Source of the DNA: Actinomycetota bacterium
GTDB taxonomy: Bacteria > Actinomycetota > Actinomycetes > Nanopelagicales > Nanopelagicaceae
Assembly (NCBI GenBank): GCA_947459935.1
Contig: CANHFN010000009.1
Location: 1 to 17,103 of the forward strand
Reading direction: 5' to 3'
Length of the DNA stretch: 17,103 bases
Both the position numbers and the translations under genes were made by a program. A model generated the notes under the pieces. That model was not told where the DNA came from. It did no database searches and saw only the letters and a list, made by a program, of their open reading frames with translations. Below are positions 6,912-14,513 of this stretch, one piece after another. Every line of letters starts with the position of its first letter. Position 1 is the stretch's first letter.

Positions 6912-7937
6912 ATGCGTATTGGTGTCCTCACTGGCGGCGGAGACTGCCCTGGATTAAATGCAGTTATTCGTGCTGTGGTTCGTAAGGGTGTTAAAGAGTA
7001 CGGTCACGAGTTTGTCGGTTTCCGTGATGGATGGAAGGGACCTCTTGAGGGTCTAACCATGCCTCTTACTATCGAAACTACTCGCGGAATTTTGCCTCGC
7101 GGTGGAACTATTCTCGGTTCATCACGCACAAATCCATTCAAGATCGATGGTGGCGTAGAGAAGATTAAGGAAAATCTAGAAAAAGCTGGCATTGATGCGT
7201 TGATCGCAATTGGTGGCGAAGACACTTTGGGTGTTGCAACAAAGCTTGACGCACTTGGTGTAAAAGTTATTGGCGTTCCAAAGACAATCGATAACGATCT
7301 AAATAACACTGACTACACATTTGGCTTTGATACATCGGTAAACATTGCTGTCGAGGCAATTGATCGCCTTCACACAACTGCAGAGTCACATCACCGTGCA
7401 CTCATTGTTGAAGTTATGGGACGTCACGCAGGCTGGATCGCATTGCATTCAGGTCTTGCCGGTGGTGCCACATGTATTTTGATTCCAGAGCAAAAGTTCT
7501 CTGTGGACAAGGTATGTGAATGGGTTGAGTCTCGCTTTAAGTCTCACTACGCACCAATCATTGTTATCGCTGAAGGTGCGATCCCTCAAGATGGCGACAT
7601 GGTTGTGAAGGATCAGACCCTTGATTCATTTGGCCATGTGAAGCTCTCAGGAATTGGTGATTGGTTAGCAGGCCAGATCGAGGAAAAGACAGGCAAGGAA
7701 GCCCGCACCTCAGTCTTGGGTCACATCCAACGTGGTGGAACTCCAACCGCATTTGATCGTGTTCTTGCTACTCGCTTTGGCTTACACGCAATTACAGCCG
7801 CTCATGAAGGAGACTGGGGCAAGATGGTTGCACTTCACGGTACAAACATCGCTCGCGTCCCTTTGGCATCTGCAACTGAGAAGTTAAAGACAGTTCCTCT
7901 AGAGCTATACAAGGAGTCAGAGATCTTCTTCGGATAA
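6912..7937 (+). CDS. pfkA: 6-phosphofructokinase, predicted pyrophosphate-dependent
   Basis: This 341-residue protein is a PfkA-family phosphofructokinase, which interconverts fructose-6-phosphate and fructose-1,6-bisphosphate. It opens MRIGVLTGGGDCPGLN and carries GSSRTNPF, IAIGGEDTLGVATKL, PKTIDNDL with catalytic Asp127, and EVMGRHAGWIALHSG. Two residues decide the phosphoryl donor. In ATP enzymes of the E. coli type positions 104 and 124 are Gly and Gly. Here they are Asp104 (GGEDT) and Lys124 (PKTIDND), the pair seen in pyrophosphate-dependent enzymes such as that of Amycolatopsis methanolica. ATP-dependent actinobacterial relatives keep Lys124 but have GGEGT. I therefore predict a reversible PPi enzyme. 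The ATG at 6912, with a GGAG site, is preferred over an in-frame TTG at 6897. Confidence 0.95.
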   Translation: MRIGVLTGGGDCPGLNAVIRAVVRKGVKEYGHEFVGFRDGWKGPLEGLTMPLTIETTRGILPRGGTILGSSRTNPFKIDGGVEKIKENLEKAGIDALIAIGGEDTLGVATKLDALGVKVIGVPKTIDNDLNNTDYTFGFDTSVNIAVEAIDRLHTTAESHHRALIVEVMGRHAGWIALHSGLAGGATCILIPEQKFSVDKVCEWVESRFKSHYAPIIVIAEGAIPQDGDMVVKDQTLDSFGHVKLSGIGDWLAGQIEEKTGKEARTSVLGHIQRGGTPTAFDRVLATRFGLHAITAAHEGDWGKMVALHGTNIARVPLASATEKLKTVPLELYKESEIFFG

Positions 7938-7966
7938 TTGCCTCGCGCGATTACTTTCGAACTCTC

Positions 7967-7972
7967 TACACT
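7967..7972 (+). promoter_or_regulatory. Predicted aroF promoter (-10), leaderless type
   Basis: TACACT lies exactly six bases before the ATG at 7979, in the 41-base gap after pfkA. There is no ribosome-binding site between it and the start codon. This fits a transcript beginning at the start codon itself. No clear -35 is seen. Confidence 0.55.
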
Positions 7973-7978
7973 TCTCCG

Positions 7979-9325
7979 ATGACCTCACAATTAGACTCTT
8001 TGTTCACACCTGGCCTTGTTGCTGCTCAGCAACCAGCATGGCCAGGTGGACCAGAGGGGGAGCAGGTCAAAGCTGCGGTGGCCCAACTTAAGGCTTTGCC
8101 ACCGCTTGTCTTTGCTGGTGAATGTGATGACTTAAAGGCGCGCATTGCGCTCGCAGCAGAAGGAAAAGCATTTTGGTTGCAAGGCGGAGATTGCGCAGAA
8201 ACATTTGCTGCAGCTACCGCCGATTCAATTCGTAACCGAATCAAAACAATTCTACAAATGGCAGCGGTGCTTCAGTATTACTCAAGTCTGCCGGTGATCA
8301 AGGTCGGTCGTATGGCGGGCCAGTTTGCAAAGCCTCGTTCAAATGATTTTGAAACACGCGGTGATGTCACTCTGCCGGCATATCGCGGAGATGCTGTGAA
8401 TGACATTGAATTCACTGAAAGCTCACGAACACCTGATCCACAACGCCTAGTACGCGTCTATAACACATCTGCTGCAACTCTTAACTTGGTCCGTGCATTT
8501 ACCCAAGGTGGTTTTGCCGATCTTCGCCAAGTCCATGAATGGAATAAGGGATTTATTCGTGATTCTAAAGTTGGCGAGCGTTACGAAAAGATGGCAAGTG
8601 AAATTGGTCGCGCCTTAGCATTTATGCAATCTGCCGGCGTTGATCCAGCAAGTTTTAAATCTGTCGATTTCTTTTCAAGTCATGAAGCGCTCATCATGGA
8701 GTATGAAAAGGCCCTGACTCGTATTGATTCACGTACTGGGGATGCCTACGATGTTTCAGGCCACTTCATCTGGATAGGTGAGCGCACACGACAACTAGAT
8801 GGTGCACATGTTGATTTTGCTTCCAAGGTTCGTAACCCAATTGGCATCAAGCTTGGTCCAAAATCAACTGTTGCTGATGCACTTGCCTTGATCGAGAAGT
8901 TAGATCCAAATCGCGAACCAGGCCGTATTACTTTTATTACACGCATGGGTGCTAAGAACATTCGTGAGATCCTGCCTGCTCTAATAGATGGTGTGACTAA
9001 GTCAGGGGCAAAGGTCTTGTGGGTGTGCGATCCGATGCACGGAAACACCTATGAAGCACCGAGCGGCTACAAAACCCGCAGCTTTGATGATGTGATGGAT
9101 GAAGTAAAAGGATTTTTCGAAGTACACAAAGCCTTAGGAACTCATCCTGGTGGAGTTCATATAGAACTAACTGGCGATGATGTCACTGAGTGCGTTGGCG
9201 GCGGCGAAGAGATTTCACATGAGGATTTGGCTTCACGTTATGAATCAGCCTGCGATCCCCGTCTAAACCATGCGCAATCTCTTGAACTCGCATTTTTAGT
9301 TGCCGAAATGTTGCGCGATCGCTAA
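7979..9325 (+). CDS. aroF: 3-deoxy-7-phosphoheptulonate synthase, class II
   Basis: This is a class II (plant/actinobacterial type) DAHP synthase of 448 residues, the first enzyme of the shikimate pathway. It condenses phosphoenolpyruvate and erythrose-4-phosphate. The family motifs are in order: FWLQGGDCAETF (65-76) with metal-binding Cys72, VGRMAGQFAKPRS (109-121), LPAYRGDAVN, FIWIGERTRQLDGAHVDF, NPIGIKLGP, WVCDPMHGNT and HIELTGDDVTECVGGG. The length is normal for the class. In Mycobacterium the equivalent gene (aroG) also lies close to a PASTA-type Ser/Thr kinase gene; here the kinase gene lies about 3.2 kb downstream on the other strand. Confidence 0.97.
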   Translation: MTSQLDSLFTPGLVAAQQPAWPGGPEGEQVKAAVAQLKALPPLVFAGECDDLKARIALAAEGKAFWLQGGDCAETFAAATADSIRNRIKTILQMAAVLQYYSSLPVIKVGRMAGQFAKPRSNDFETRGDVTLPAYRGDAVNDIEFTESSRTPDPQRLVRVYNTSAATLNLVRAFTQGGFADLRQVHEWNKGFIRDSKVGERYEKMASEIGRALAFMQSAGVDPASFKSVDFFSSHEALIMEYEKALTRIDSRTGDAYDVSGHFIWIGERTRQLDGAHVDFASKVRNPIGIKLGPKSTVADALALIEKLDPNREPGRITFITRMGAKNIREILPALIDGVTKSGAKVLWVCDPMHGNTYEAPSGYKTRSFDDVMDEVKGFFEVHKALGTHPGGVHIELTGDDVTECVGGGEEISHEDLASRYESACDPRLNHAQSLELAFLVAEMLRDR

Positions 9326-9328
9326 TTT
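9323..9328 (+). promoter_or_regulatory. Predicted ogt promoter (-10) overlapping the aroF stop codon
   Basis: TAATTT begins with the aroF stop codon TAA (9323-9325) and ends six bases before the GTG start at 9335. The spacing is the same as at the other predicted leaderless genes. Because any TAA or TAG stop supplies the first two bases of TANNNT, this single case is weaker evidence than those in open intergenic DNA. Confidence 0.4.
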
Positions 9329-9334
9329 TGCTCC

Positions 9335-9808
9335 GTGCCTCTTTTAATCACTTCACACAAAACCCCAGTTGGCACACTCAACTTGTTAGCAGATGATCAA
9401 ATCTTAATTGGTGCAAACCTTTCCACCGTTTCAGCCTTTAAGGCAGGCCCGGATGCGAAGGTAGTTAAATCAATTCCGGTGATTTCAGATCTCATCAAAG
9501 ATTACTTCGACGGTGACTTAACTGCTATCAATGGCATTCAAGTTCGCCAACCTGGAGCTGCTTTCTCACAAGCAGCCTGGAAAGCGATGCGCAAGATTGC
9601 ACCTGGAAAAACTTGGTCATATTCCGACCTTGCAGAAAAAGCAGGTTCACCGGCAGCGGTAAGAGCGGCAGGAAGTGCCTGTGCAAATAATGCAATCATG
9701 CTTGTCGTTCCATGTCACAGAGTTGTAAAAACCGGGGGAGCGTTAGGAAATTATGCTTACGGTGTTGAAAAGAAACAGTGGCTACTAAGCCACGAGGGCT
9801 TTCTTTAA
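9335..9808 (+). CDS. ogt: Methylated-DNA-[protein]-cysteine S-methyltransferase
   Basis: This 157-residue protein is an Ogt/MGMT-type suicide enzyme that removes alkyl groups from O6 of guanine. The active-site motif is LVVPCHRVV with acceptor Cys127. Upstream is the DNA-binding helix with TWSYSDLAEKAGSPAAVRAA and its conserved Arg110, then GSACANNA. The C-terminus GNYAYGVEKKQWLLSHEG is typical. It starts with GTG, nine bases after aroF, with no ribosome-binding site, in line with leaderless expression. Its last 24 bases overlap the 3' end of the convergent ltaE gene; both C-termini look intact. Confidence 0.94.
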   Translation: MPLLITSHKTPVGTLNLLADDQILIGANLSTVSAFKAGPDAKVVKSIPVISDLIKDYFDGDLTAINGIQVRQPGAAFSQAAWKAMRKIAPGKTWSYSDLAEKAGSPAAVRAAGSACANNAIMLVVPCHRVVKTGGALGNYAYGVEKKQWLLSHEGFL

Positions 9809-10819
9809 AATCTCTATCGCTTCTTGGCATTGAGAATCATCAAAATCTAAATGCGTGACTAAACGAGCATACTTAGGACCAAGAGCGCTAATCCACAAAC
9901 CTGCATCGCGGCATCGCTGGGCAAGCTCTGAAGCAGTAATGGGTAGGGCTGCAAGATCTAAGCCAACAATATTTGTCTCAACAGTTGCTGGATCAATCAG
10001 TGAAGAATCGATGGCAGCAATTGCAACAGCTATTTCCCTAGCACGACGATGGTCTTCAACCAAGCGATCTATGTTGTTATCTAATGCGTAATGGGCTCCT
10101 GCTGCGAGCAAACCGATTTGTCGCATTCCAGCGCCATAACGCTTTCGCCACACGCGAGCCTTTGCAACCTGTTCCTTTGTAGAAAGCATCATCGAGCCAG
10201 CAGGTGCGCCTAAGCCTTTAGAAAAGCAGACTGAAATTGTTTCAAAGTATTTTCCATACTCCGCAAAGGAAACTCCTGATGCAACATGTGCATTCCAGAT
10301 GCGAGCACCATCTAAGTGCAAAGCCAAGCCAAGTTCATTTGCCCCTTTGCGAAGGGCTGCAATTTCAGAGATAGGTTGAACTGTTCCGCCACCAAAATTA
10401 TGTGTGTTTTCTACGGCAATAGCAGTTGTGGATACCAGGTATGGGCCGCTATTGGGACGTGCAATCTCGAGAGCATCAGCTGCCTTTAAAAGTCCATTCT
10501 TTGCTGGAAATGTTCTGGTTGTTATCCCACTAAAAACAGCAGCTGCGCCAAGCTCGGCGCGAACAATGTGGCTGTTTGTTTCTGCAATCAATTCCTCACC
10601 GGGTGCCACCAACATGCGGATGGCTAGTTGATTGGCAAGTGATCCAGTTGGCGTAAACACGCCTGCTTCTTTGCCAAACAAGGCAGCAACTCGTTCTTCA
10701 AGTGAGTTAACCGTTGGATCGTCGCTATAAACATCATCGCCAACAGGTGCGCTAGCGATCGCATCACGCATTGCTGCAGACGGTCGGGTGACGGTGTCGC
10801 TTCGAAGATCTATCGCCAT
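9785..10819 (-). CDS. ltaE: Low-specificity L-threonine aldolase
   Basis: This 344-residue protein is a fold-type I PLP enzyme that splits threonine or allo-threonine into glycine and acetaldehyde. It begins IDLRSDTVTRPSAAMRDAIA, the family start, and continues with VGDDVYSDDPTVNSLE, FTPTGSLANQ (55-64, PLP phosphate region), LHLDGARIWNA (167-177) and VCFSKGLGAPAGSM, in which Lys201 binds PLP. The length is normal. It is the last gene of a minus-strand series after nfo and an EamA transporter. The 9-base gap upstream holds no ribosome-binding site. A physiological role as a glycine source is plausible but not shown by the sequence. Confidence 0.95.
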   Translation of the reverse strand: MAIDLRSDTVTRPSAAMRDAIASAPVGDDVYSDDPTVNSLEERVAALFGKEAGVFTPTGSLANQLAIRMLVAPGEELIAETNSHIVRAELGAAAVFSGITTRTFPAKNGLLKAADALEIARPNSGPYLVSTTAIAVENTHNFGGGTVQPISEIAALRKGANELGLALHLDGARIWNAHVASGVSFAEYGKYFETISVCFSKGLGAPAGSMMLSTKEQVAKARVWRKRYGAGMRQIGLLAAGAHYALDNNIDRLVEDHRRAREIAVAIAAIDSSLIDPATVETNIVGLDLAALPITASELAQRCRDAGLWISALGPKYARLVTHLDFDDSQCQEAIEILKKALVA

Positions 10820-10825
10820 GACAGC

Positions 10826-10831
10826 AGCCTA
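10826..10831 (-). promoter_or_regulatory. Predicted ltaE promoter (-10) overlapping the upstream stop codon
   Basis: On the minus strand TAGGCT starts with the TAG stop of the EamA gene and ends six bases before the ltaE ATG. This copies the layout at the aroF/ogt junction: a 9-base gap, a shared stop codon and -10, and no ribosome-binding site. It could give ltaE its own leaderless message in addition to read-through. Confidence 0.35.
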
Positions 10832-11692
10832 CTTCTGTTCCTTGAGCACAATCAAATACATAGCAACAATGACTAGCACTCCACCGATAGCACTCTGAAC
10901 TGTGAGCACTTCACCTCCGAAGAGAATTGCAAAGAGTGCAGCAAAGACAACTTCAGTAGTCAAAATTACCGCAACCTTTGTCGCACTCATGTGTGCCTGT
11001 GACCAGGTTTGAACTATGAAGGCGATTGCAGTTGCAAAGATCGCGGTGAAAACAACAACCGCCCACACACCAGAATCAGGAGGTAGTGAATAACCTCCTG
11101 GAATTGAGGCAATTCCTGACAAAATTGCACACATAGCTAGTTGGACAATTGTCATTGCATAAACATCTCGACCTGATGACCATTTACTCAGCGCAATGAT
11201 GTGGGCAGCAAATAGAAATGCACTTGCCAGCACAAACATTTCTCCAATACCGACCGAGAAACCTTTAATCGAGAGTAATCCCAAACCAACCGTTGCGACC
11301 ATAATGCACAGCCACACAAAGCGCGTGATTTTTTCTTTCAGCACAAGCCAAGCCAGAACTGGGGTTAAGACAACATATAAACCAGTGATGAAACCAGTAA
11401 CTGCCGCGCCAGTCCGCTCAAGGCCAAGAGTTTGTGCGATATAGCCAAGACCTAGAAACACTCCAGCTAAGGAGCCACGCTGCAATAAATCCTTGTTGAA
11501 AAACTTAACTGTTTGAGGGCGAATCAGAAGCATCACGACAACAGCCAAGGTAAAACGAGTGAAAAGAAAGTCGTTAACACCCTGATCTTTGATTGCATCC
11601 TTCATGATTAGGAAGGCAAATCCCCAGGCTGCAGCCACGGATAGGAGCGCCCATGGTGCAAGCTTTAACTGCAATTGATGGCGAGAAGACAT
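10829..11692 (-). CDS. EamA/DMT-family transporter
   Basis: This 287-residue protein has about ten membrane segments in two EamA repeats, starting LAPWALLSVAAAWGFAFLIM and ending ILFGGEVLTVQSAIGGVLVI, the usual closing motif. It differs clearly from the first EamA protein in the window (3467-4324), so the two are paralogues of one superfamily rather than a recent duplication. The substrate is unknown. Its ATG overlaps the nfo stop by one base (TGATG), so translation is probably coupled. With ltaE next door, export of an amino acid or of a threonine product can be imagined, but nothing in the sequence proves it. Confidence 0.88.
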   Translation of the reverse strand: MSSRHQLQLKLAPWALLSVAAAWGFAFLIMKDAIKDQGVNDFLFTRFTLAVVVMLLIRPQTVKFFNKDLLQRGSLAGVFLGLGYIAQTLGLERTGAAVTGFITGLYVVLTPVLAWLVLKEKITRFVWLCIMVATVGLGLLSIKGFSVGIGEMFVLASAFLFAAHIIALSKWSSGRDVYAMTIVQLAMCAILSGIASIPGGYSLPPDSGVWAVVVFTAIFATAIAFIVQTWSQAHMSATKVAVILTTEVVFAALFAILFGGEVLTVQSAIGGVLVIVAMYLIVLKEQK

Positions 11693-12555
11693 CAGCCACG
11701 CAATTTCTTCAGTAACGCAACTTCCTTACCGTGTTCTGGTTCCATTCCTGGAGTCTCAAGGATCAAAGGTGCATTTGCCACAGCTGGATGAGAGAGCAGT
11801 TCCTTAAATGGATCTACTCCAATATGTCCCTCACCAATATTCTGGTGCCGGTCCTTGAGTGCTCCGCACACATCCATTGAATCGTTTGCGTGCACTAACT
11901 GAAATCTTTCTAATCCTGCTACCTCAACTAGTAAATCTATTGTTGCCGTCATTCCACCTTTAACAGAAATGTCATGTCCTGCCGCAAAAACATGGCAGGT
12001 ATCAAGACAGATACCAACCTTTGGGTGATATTCAAGTGCCTTCAAATACATAGCTAGGTCATCTAATTTCTTAACCAAGGATTGGCCTTGGCCAGCAGTT
12101 GGTTCTAACAACAAGTACGGTGCGTCATCACCGAGTGCATTCAAAATCGGCATCATGCCTTCATGAATCTGCTTCCATGCTTTTTCAACATGGTTAACAT
12201 CAACGGCCGACCCTGTGTGAATTACCACGCCCAGAGCGCCAATATCTGCACCTCTTTGAAGGGAGTATTTCGTTGAGGCTAATGAATTCAAATATGTTGC
12301 CTCTGTAGGTGAACCCAAATTGATTAGGAACGGGGCATGAACATAGGTCTCAATATCTAATTCTGTTGCTTTGATTTTGAAGGCATCATCTAACTCTGGT
12401 TTTGCTTCCGGCATCGCCCAGGTTCGTGGACTTGATGCAAAAACCTGAATCGCTTCTGCGCCAATTTCTTGCGCGTAGGCGATGGATCTTTTCGCCATTC
12501 CGCCAGTAGTAGGGGTGTGGGCACCGATACGAGGTTTCTTTACTGGCGTTGACAT
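11692..12555 (-). CDS. nfo: Deoxyribonuclease IV (endonuclease IV)
   Basis: This 287-residue protein is an AP endonuclease of the Nfo family, a TIM-barrel enzyme with three zinc ions that cuts DNA at abasic sites in base-excision repair. It begins RIGAHTPTTGGM. The metal ligands are visible in the usual blocks: TYVHAPFLINLGSP, GVVIHTGS, LLLEPTAGQG, GICLDTCHVFAAGHD, LVHANDSMD, DRHQNIGEGHIG and LILETPG. The length is normal. It starts four bases after the kinase gene stop, with an AGGG-containing site inside the end of that gene. Together with Ogt nearby it gives the window two DNA-damage repair enzymes, but they are in different transcription units. Confidence 0.97.
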   Translation of the reverse strand: MSTPVKKPRIGAHTPTTGGMAKRSIAYAQEIGAEAIQVFASSPRTWAMPEAKPELDDAFKIKATELDIETYVHAPFLINLGSPTEATYLNSLASTKYSLQRGADIGALGVVIHTGSAVDVNHVEKAWKQIHEGMMPILNALGDDAPYLLLEPTAGQGQSLVKKLDDLAMYLKALEYHPKVGICLDTCHVFAAGHDISVKGGMTATIDLLVEVAGLERFQLVHANDSMDVCGALKDRHQNIGEGHIGVDPFKELLSHPAVANAPLILETPGMEPEHGKEVALLKKLRG

Positions 12556-12559
12556 TGGC

Positions 12560-14458
12560 TCACCCTACGGTAATCGTCACCAAACTTCCACGCAAAACCT
12601 TAGTGTTAACTGCTGGAGAAACACTCTTTACAACCTTCTTTTTTGCTTTTCCAATGGTGACAACCTTGACCTTCAAACCCAGGGATTCAAGCATCTCTTT
12701 ACCTGTCTGTGCTTCCATGGTGATGATGGTTTTTGGAATGTAGGTATAACGAGGCCCTTTAGAAATAATGATTTTTACAGTCTCACCCTTATTGACGTTA
12801 ACGCCGCCAGCCGGAGATTGTGAAATAACTGCAAGCTCTGGTGTCGTTTCGTTGAATGCGTATCCGGACTCAACATTAAATCCAGCCTCCGTTAACTCAT
12901 TGAGCGCTTGCTCACCACTTTTGCCAACATAAGAGGCAAGTGCAATTTGTTCTATACCCTTTGAAACTAGCAAATTAACTTTTGTATCTCGCTTTACAGT
13001 TGCACCTGACTTTGGCGTTGCTGAAATTACAAATCCCTTGGGAACTTCTGAGTCAAATACTTCAGTTATGGTTCCAAATGTTAATGGGAACTTAGTGATG
13101 GCACCTTTTGCTGCCTCAGGTGTTAAGCCCGCTACTAATGGAATTGTGTAACGCTCTGGACCTTTAGAAATAATTAACTCAACACTGCCACCAGCTTCTA
13201 CTTTTCCTCCGCCAGGTGGCACAGACTCGATAATTTTTCCCTTGGCGATCTCTTCATCAAATCTTTTTTCCAAGATAACGGCTGTTAATCCCAAAGGAGT
13301 AAATGTGGAAACTGCTTCGTCATAGCTACCACCAACTGTTGAAGGCACAACTACACGTGAACCAGGGCCAACAAGTGTCCACCAGCCACCCACACCGAGT
13401 GCAATTGCCAGTATCAGGGCAACTTTTCGATTTCTACGAACTCTGGCACTGGCCCGCTTTTTCTTTTCTTCACGCCGCTTTATTTCCCGAGTGGTTTCTT
13501 TAACCTCAACAGTTTCTTCCTTTACGGGTAATGCCTTTTCCTTTTTCCGCACCTTCTCGCGGATAGGCTCAACTGGTAAGTCCAAACCAAGATCTAATTG
13601 ACTCTTTTTTGGGTCAAGCTCAATTTGGATTGTGTGTAAACGGGCTAAGAATTCACCGGCTGTGCGAGGGCGATCATCTGGATTTTTTGATGTAGCACTT
13701 GCTATCAACTCATCGAGTGCTTGTGGGATCTCCTTGCGCTTGCTGCGCAGTCGAGGGATTACCTCGTTCACATGCATGTAGGCAATCTGAATGGGGGAAT
13801 CGCCGCTAAATGGTTTTTCCCCGGTAAACATTTCATAGGCAACAATTCCGGCTGCATAGACATCACTTCGAGAATCTGCAATGCCGCGTTGAACCTGCTC
13901 AGGAGAAAGGTAGGAAACACTTCCTAGGATCACACTGGACTCTGCCGTCATCGTCGTACCGATTAATTCGCCTCGGGCCAAACCGAAATCTGCAATTTTG
14001 ATTCTTCCATCTTTTGAGATCAGGATATTTTCAGGCTTGATGTCTCGATGCACAATTCCTAAGTCATGGGCAGCAGAAAGGGCCGACAAGATAGGAGTTA
14101 GGTAATTGAGTGCATCCTTAATTTCAAAGCGACCGCGTTCATTCAAATAATCTCGAAGCGTGTGACCTTCAATTAACTCCATCACCAAAAAGACGGCTGG
14201 CACTCCACCTTGATTCCATCCTTGATCCTGCACCGCAACAATGTTTGGATGTGTCAAAGCTGCTGCAGCTTTAGCCTCACGAATAAATCTCGACACGAAT
14301 GCTTCATCTTGGGCCAAATGTGCGTGCATGATCTTGACTGCAACTTTGCGGTCAAGACGGGTATCTAGTGCTTCATAAATTGTTGCCATGCCACCGTTAG
14401 CGACTTGACGCAGTAATTGATACCGCCCATCAATGAGCTCACCGGTCAGATCAGACAT
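12560..14458 (-). CDS. Ser/Thr protein kinase with four PASTA domains (PknB/PknL type)
   Basis: This 632-residue protein is a membrane-bound Hanks-type kinase. The cytoplasmic kinase domain (about 12-275) shows the glycine loop VANGGMATIYEA (19-30), ATP-binding Lys42, Glu61, the catalytic loop HRDIKPEN (137-144), DFG (157-159), an activation loop with Thr168, Thr169 and Thr171, and SPEQ. A charged linker (280-345) ends in a very basic stretch before one membrane helix (about 346-363). Outside the cell are four PASTA repeats (about 368-433, 435-501, 502-568 and 570-632). Such domains bind muropeptides or lipid II, so a role in cell-wall or division signalling is likely. Being near aroF recalls mycobacterial pknL, which itself lacks a full PASTA array, so I give no symbol. 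It heads a minus-strand operon with nfo. Confidence 0.95.
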   Translation of the reverse strand: MSDLTGELIDGRYQLLRQVANGGMATIYEALDTRLDRKVAVKIMHAHLAQDEAFVSRFIREAKAAAALTHPNIVAVQDQGWNQGGVPAVFLVMELIEGHTLRDYLNERGRFEIKDALNYLTPILSALSAAHDLGIVHRDIKPENILISKDGRIKIADFGLARGELIGTTMTAESSVILGSVSYLSPEQVQRGIADSRSDVYAAGIVAYEMFTGEKPFSGDSPIQIAYMHVNEVIPRLRSKRKEIPQALDELIASATSKNPDDRPRTAGEFLARLHTIQIELDPKKSQLDLGLDLPVEPIREKVRKKEKALPVKEETVEVKETTREIKRREEKKKRASARVRRNRKVALILAIALGVGGWWTLVGPGSRVVVPSTVGGSYDEAVSTFTPLGLTAVILEKRFDEEIAKGKIIESVPPGGGKVEAGGSVELIISKGPERYTIPLVAGLTPEAAKGAITKFPLTFGTITEVFDSEVPKGFVISATPKSGATVKRDTKVNLLVSKGIEQIALASYVGKSGEQALNELTEAGFNVESGYAFNETTPELAVISQSPAGGVNVNKGETVKIIISKGPRYTYIPKTIITMEAQTGKEMLESLGLKVKVVTIGKAKKKVVKSVSPAVNTKVLRGSLVTITVG

Positions 14459-14464
14459 ATGCAG

Positions 14465-14470
14465 ATTTTA
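14465..14470 (-). promoter_or_regulatory. Predicted kinase-operon promoter (-10), leaderless type
   Basis: On the minus strand TAAAAT lies exactly six bases before the ATG at 14458, in open intergenic DNA. No ribosome-binding site lies between. It would drive the kinase, nfo, EamA and ltaE genes. Confidence 0.55.
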
Positions 14471-14496
14471 TGGAGTAGGCCCACAACAAAGGTTCA

Positions 14497-14506
14497 GGGC
14501 GCGCCC
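14497..14506. repeat. 10-bp GC-only palindrome upstream of the kinase promoter
   Basis: GGGCGCGCCC is a perfect palindrome in otherwise mixed, AT-leaning DNA, 26 bases upstream of the predicted -10 of the kinase gene. It might be a regulator-binding site. It has no T tract, so it does not look like a terminator. Confidence 0.4.
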
Positions 14507-14513
14507 AAAACAG

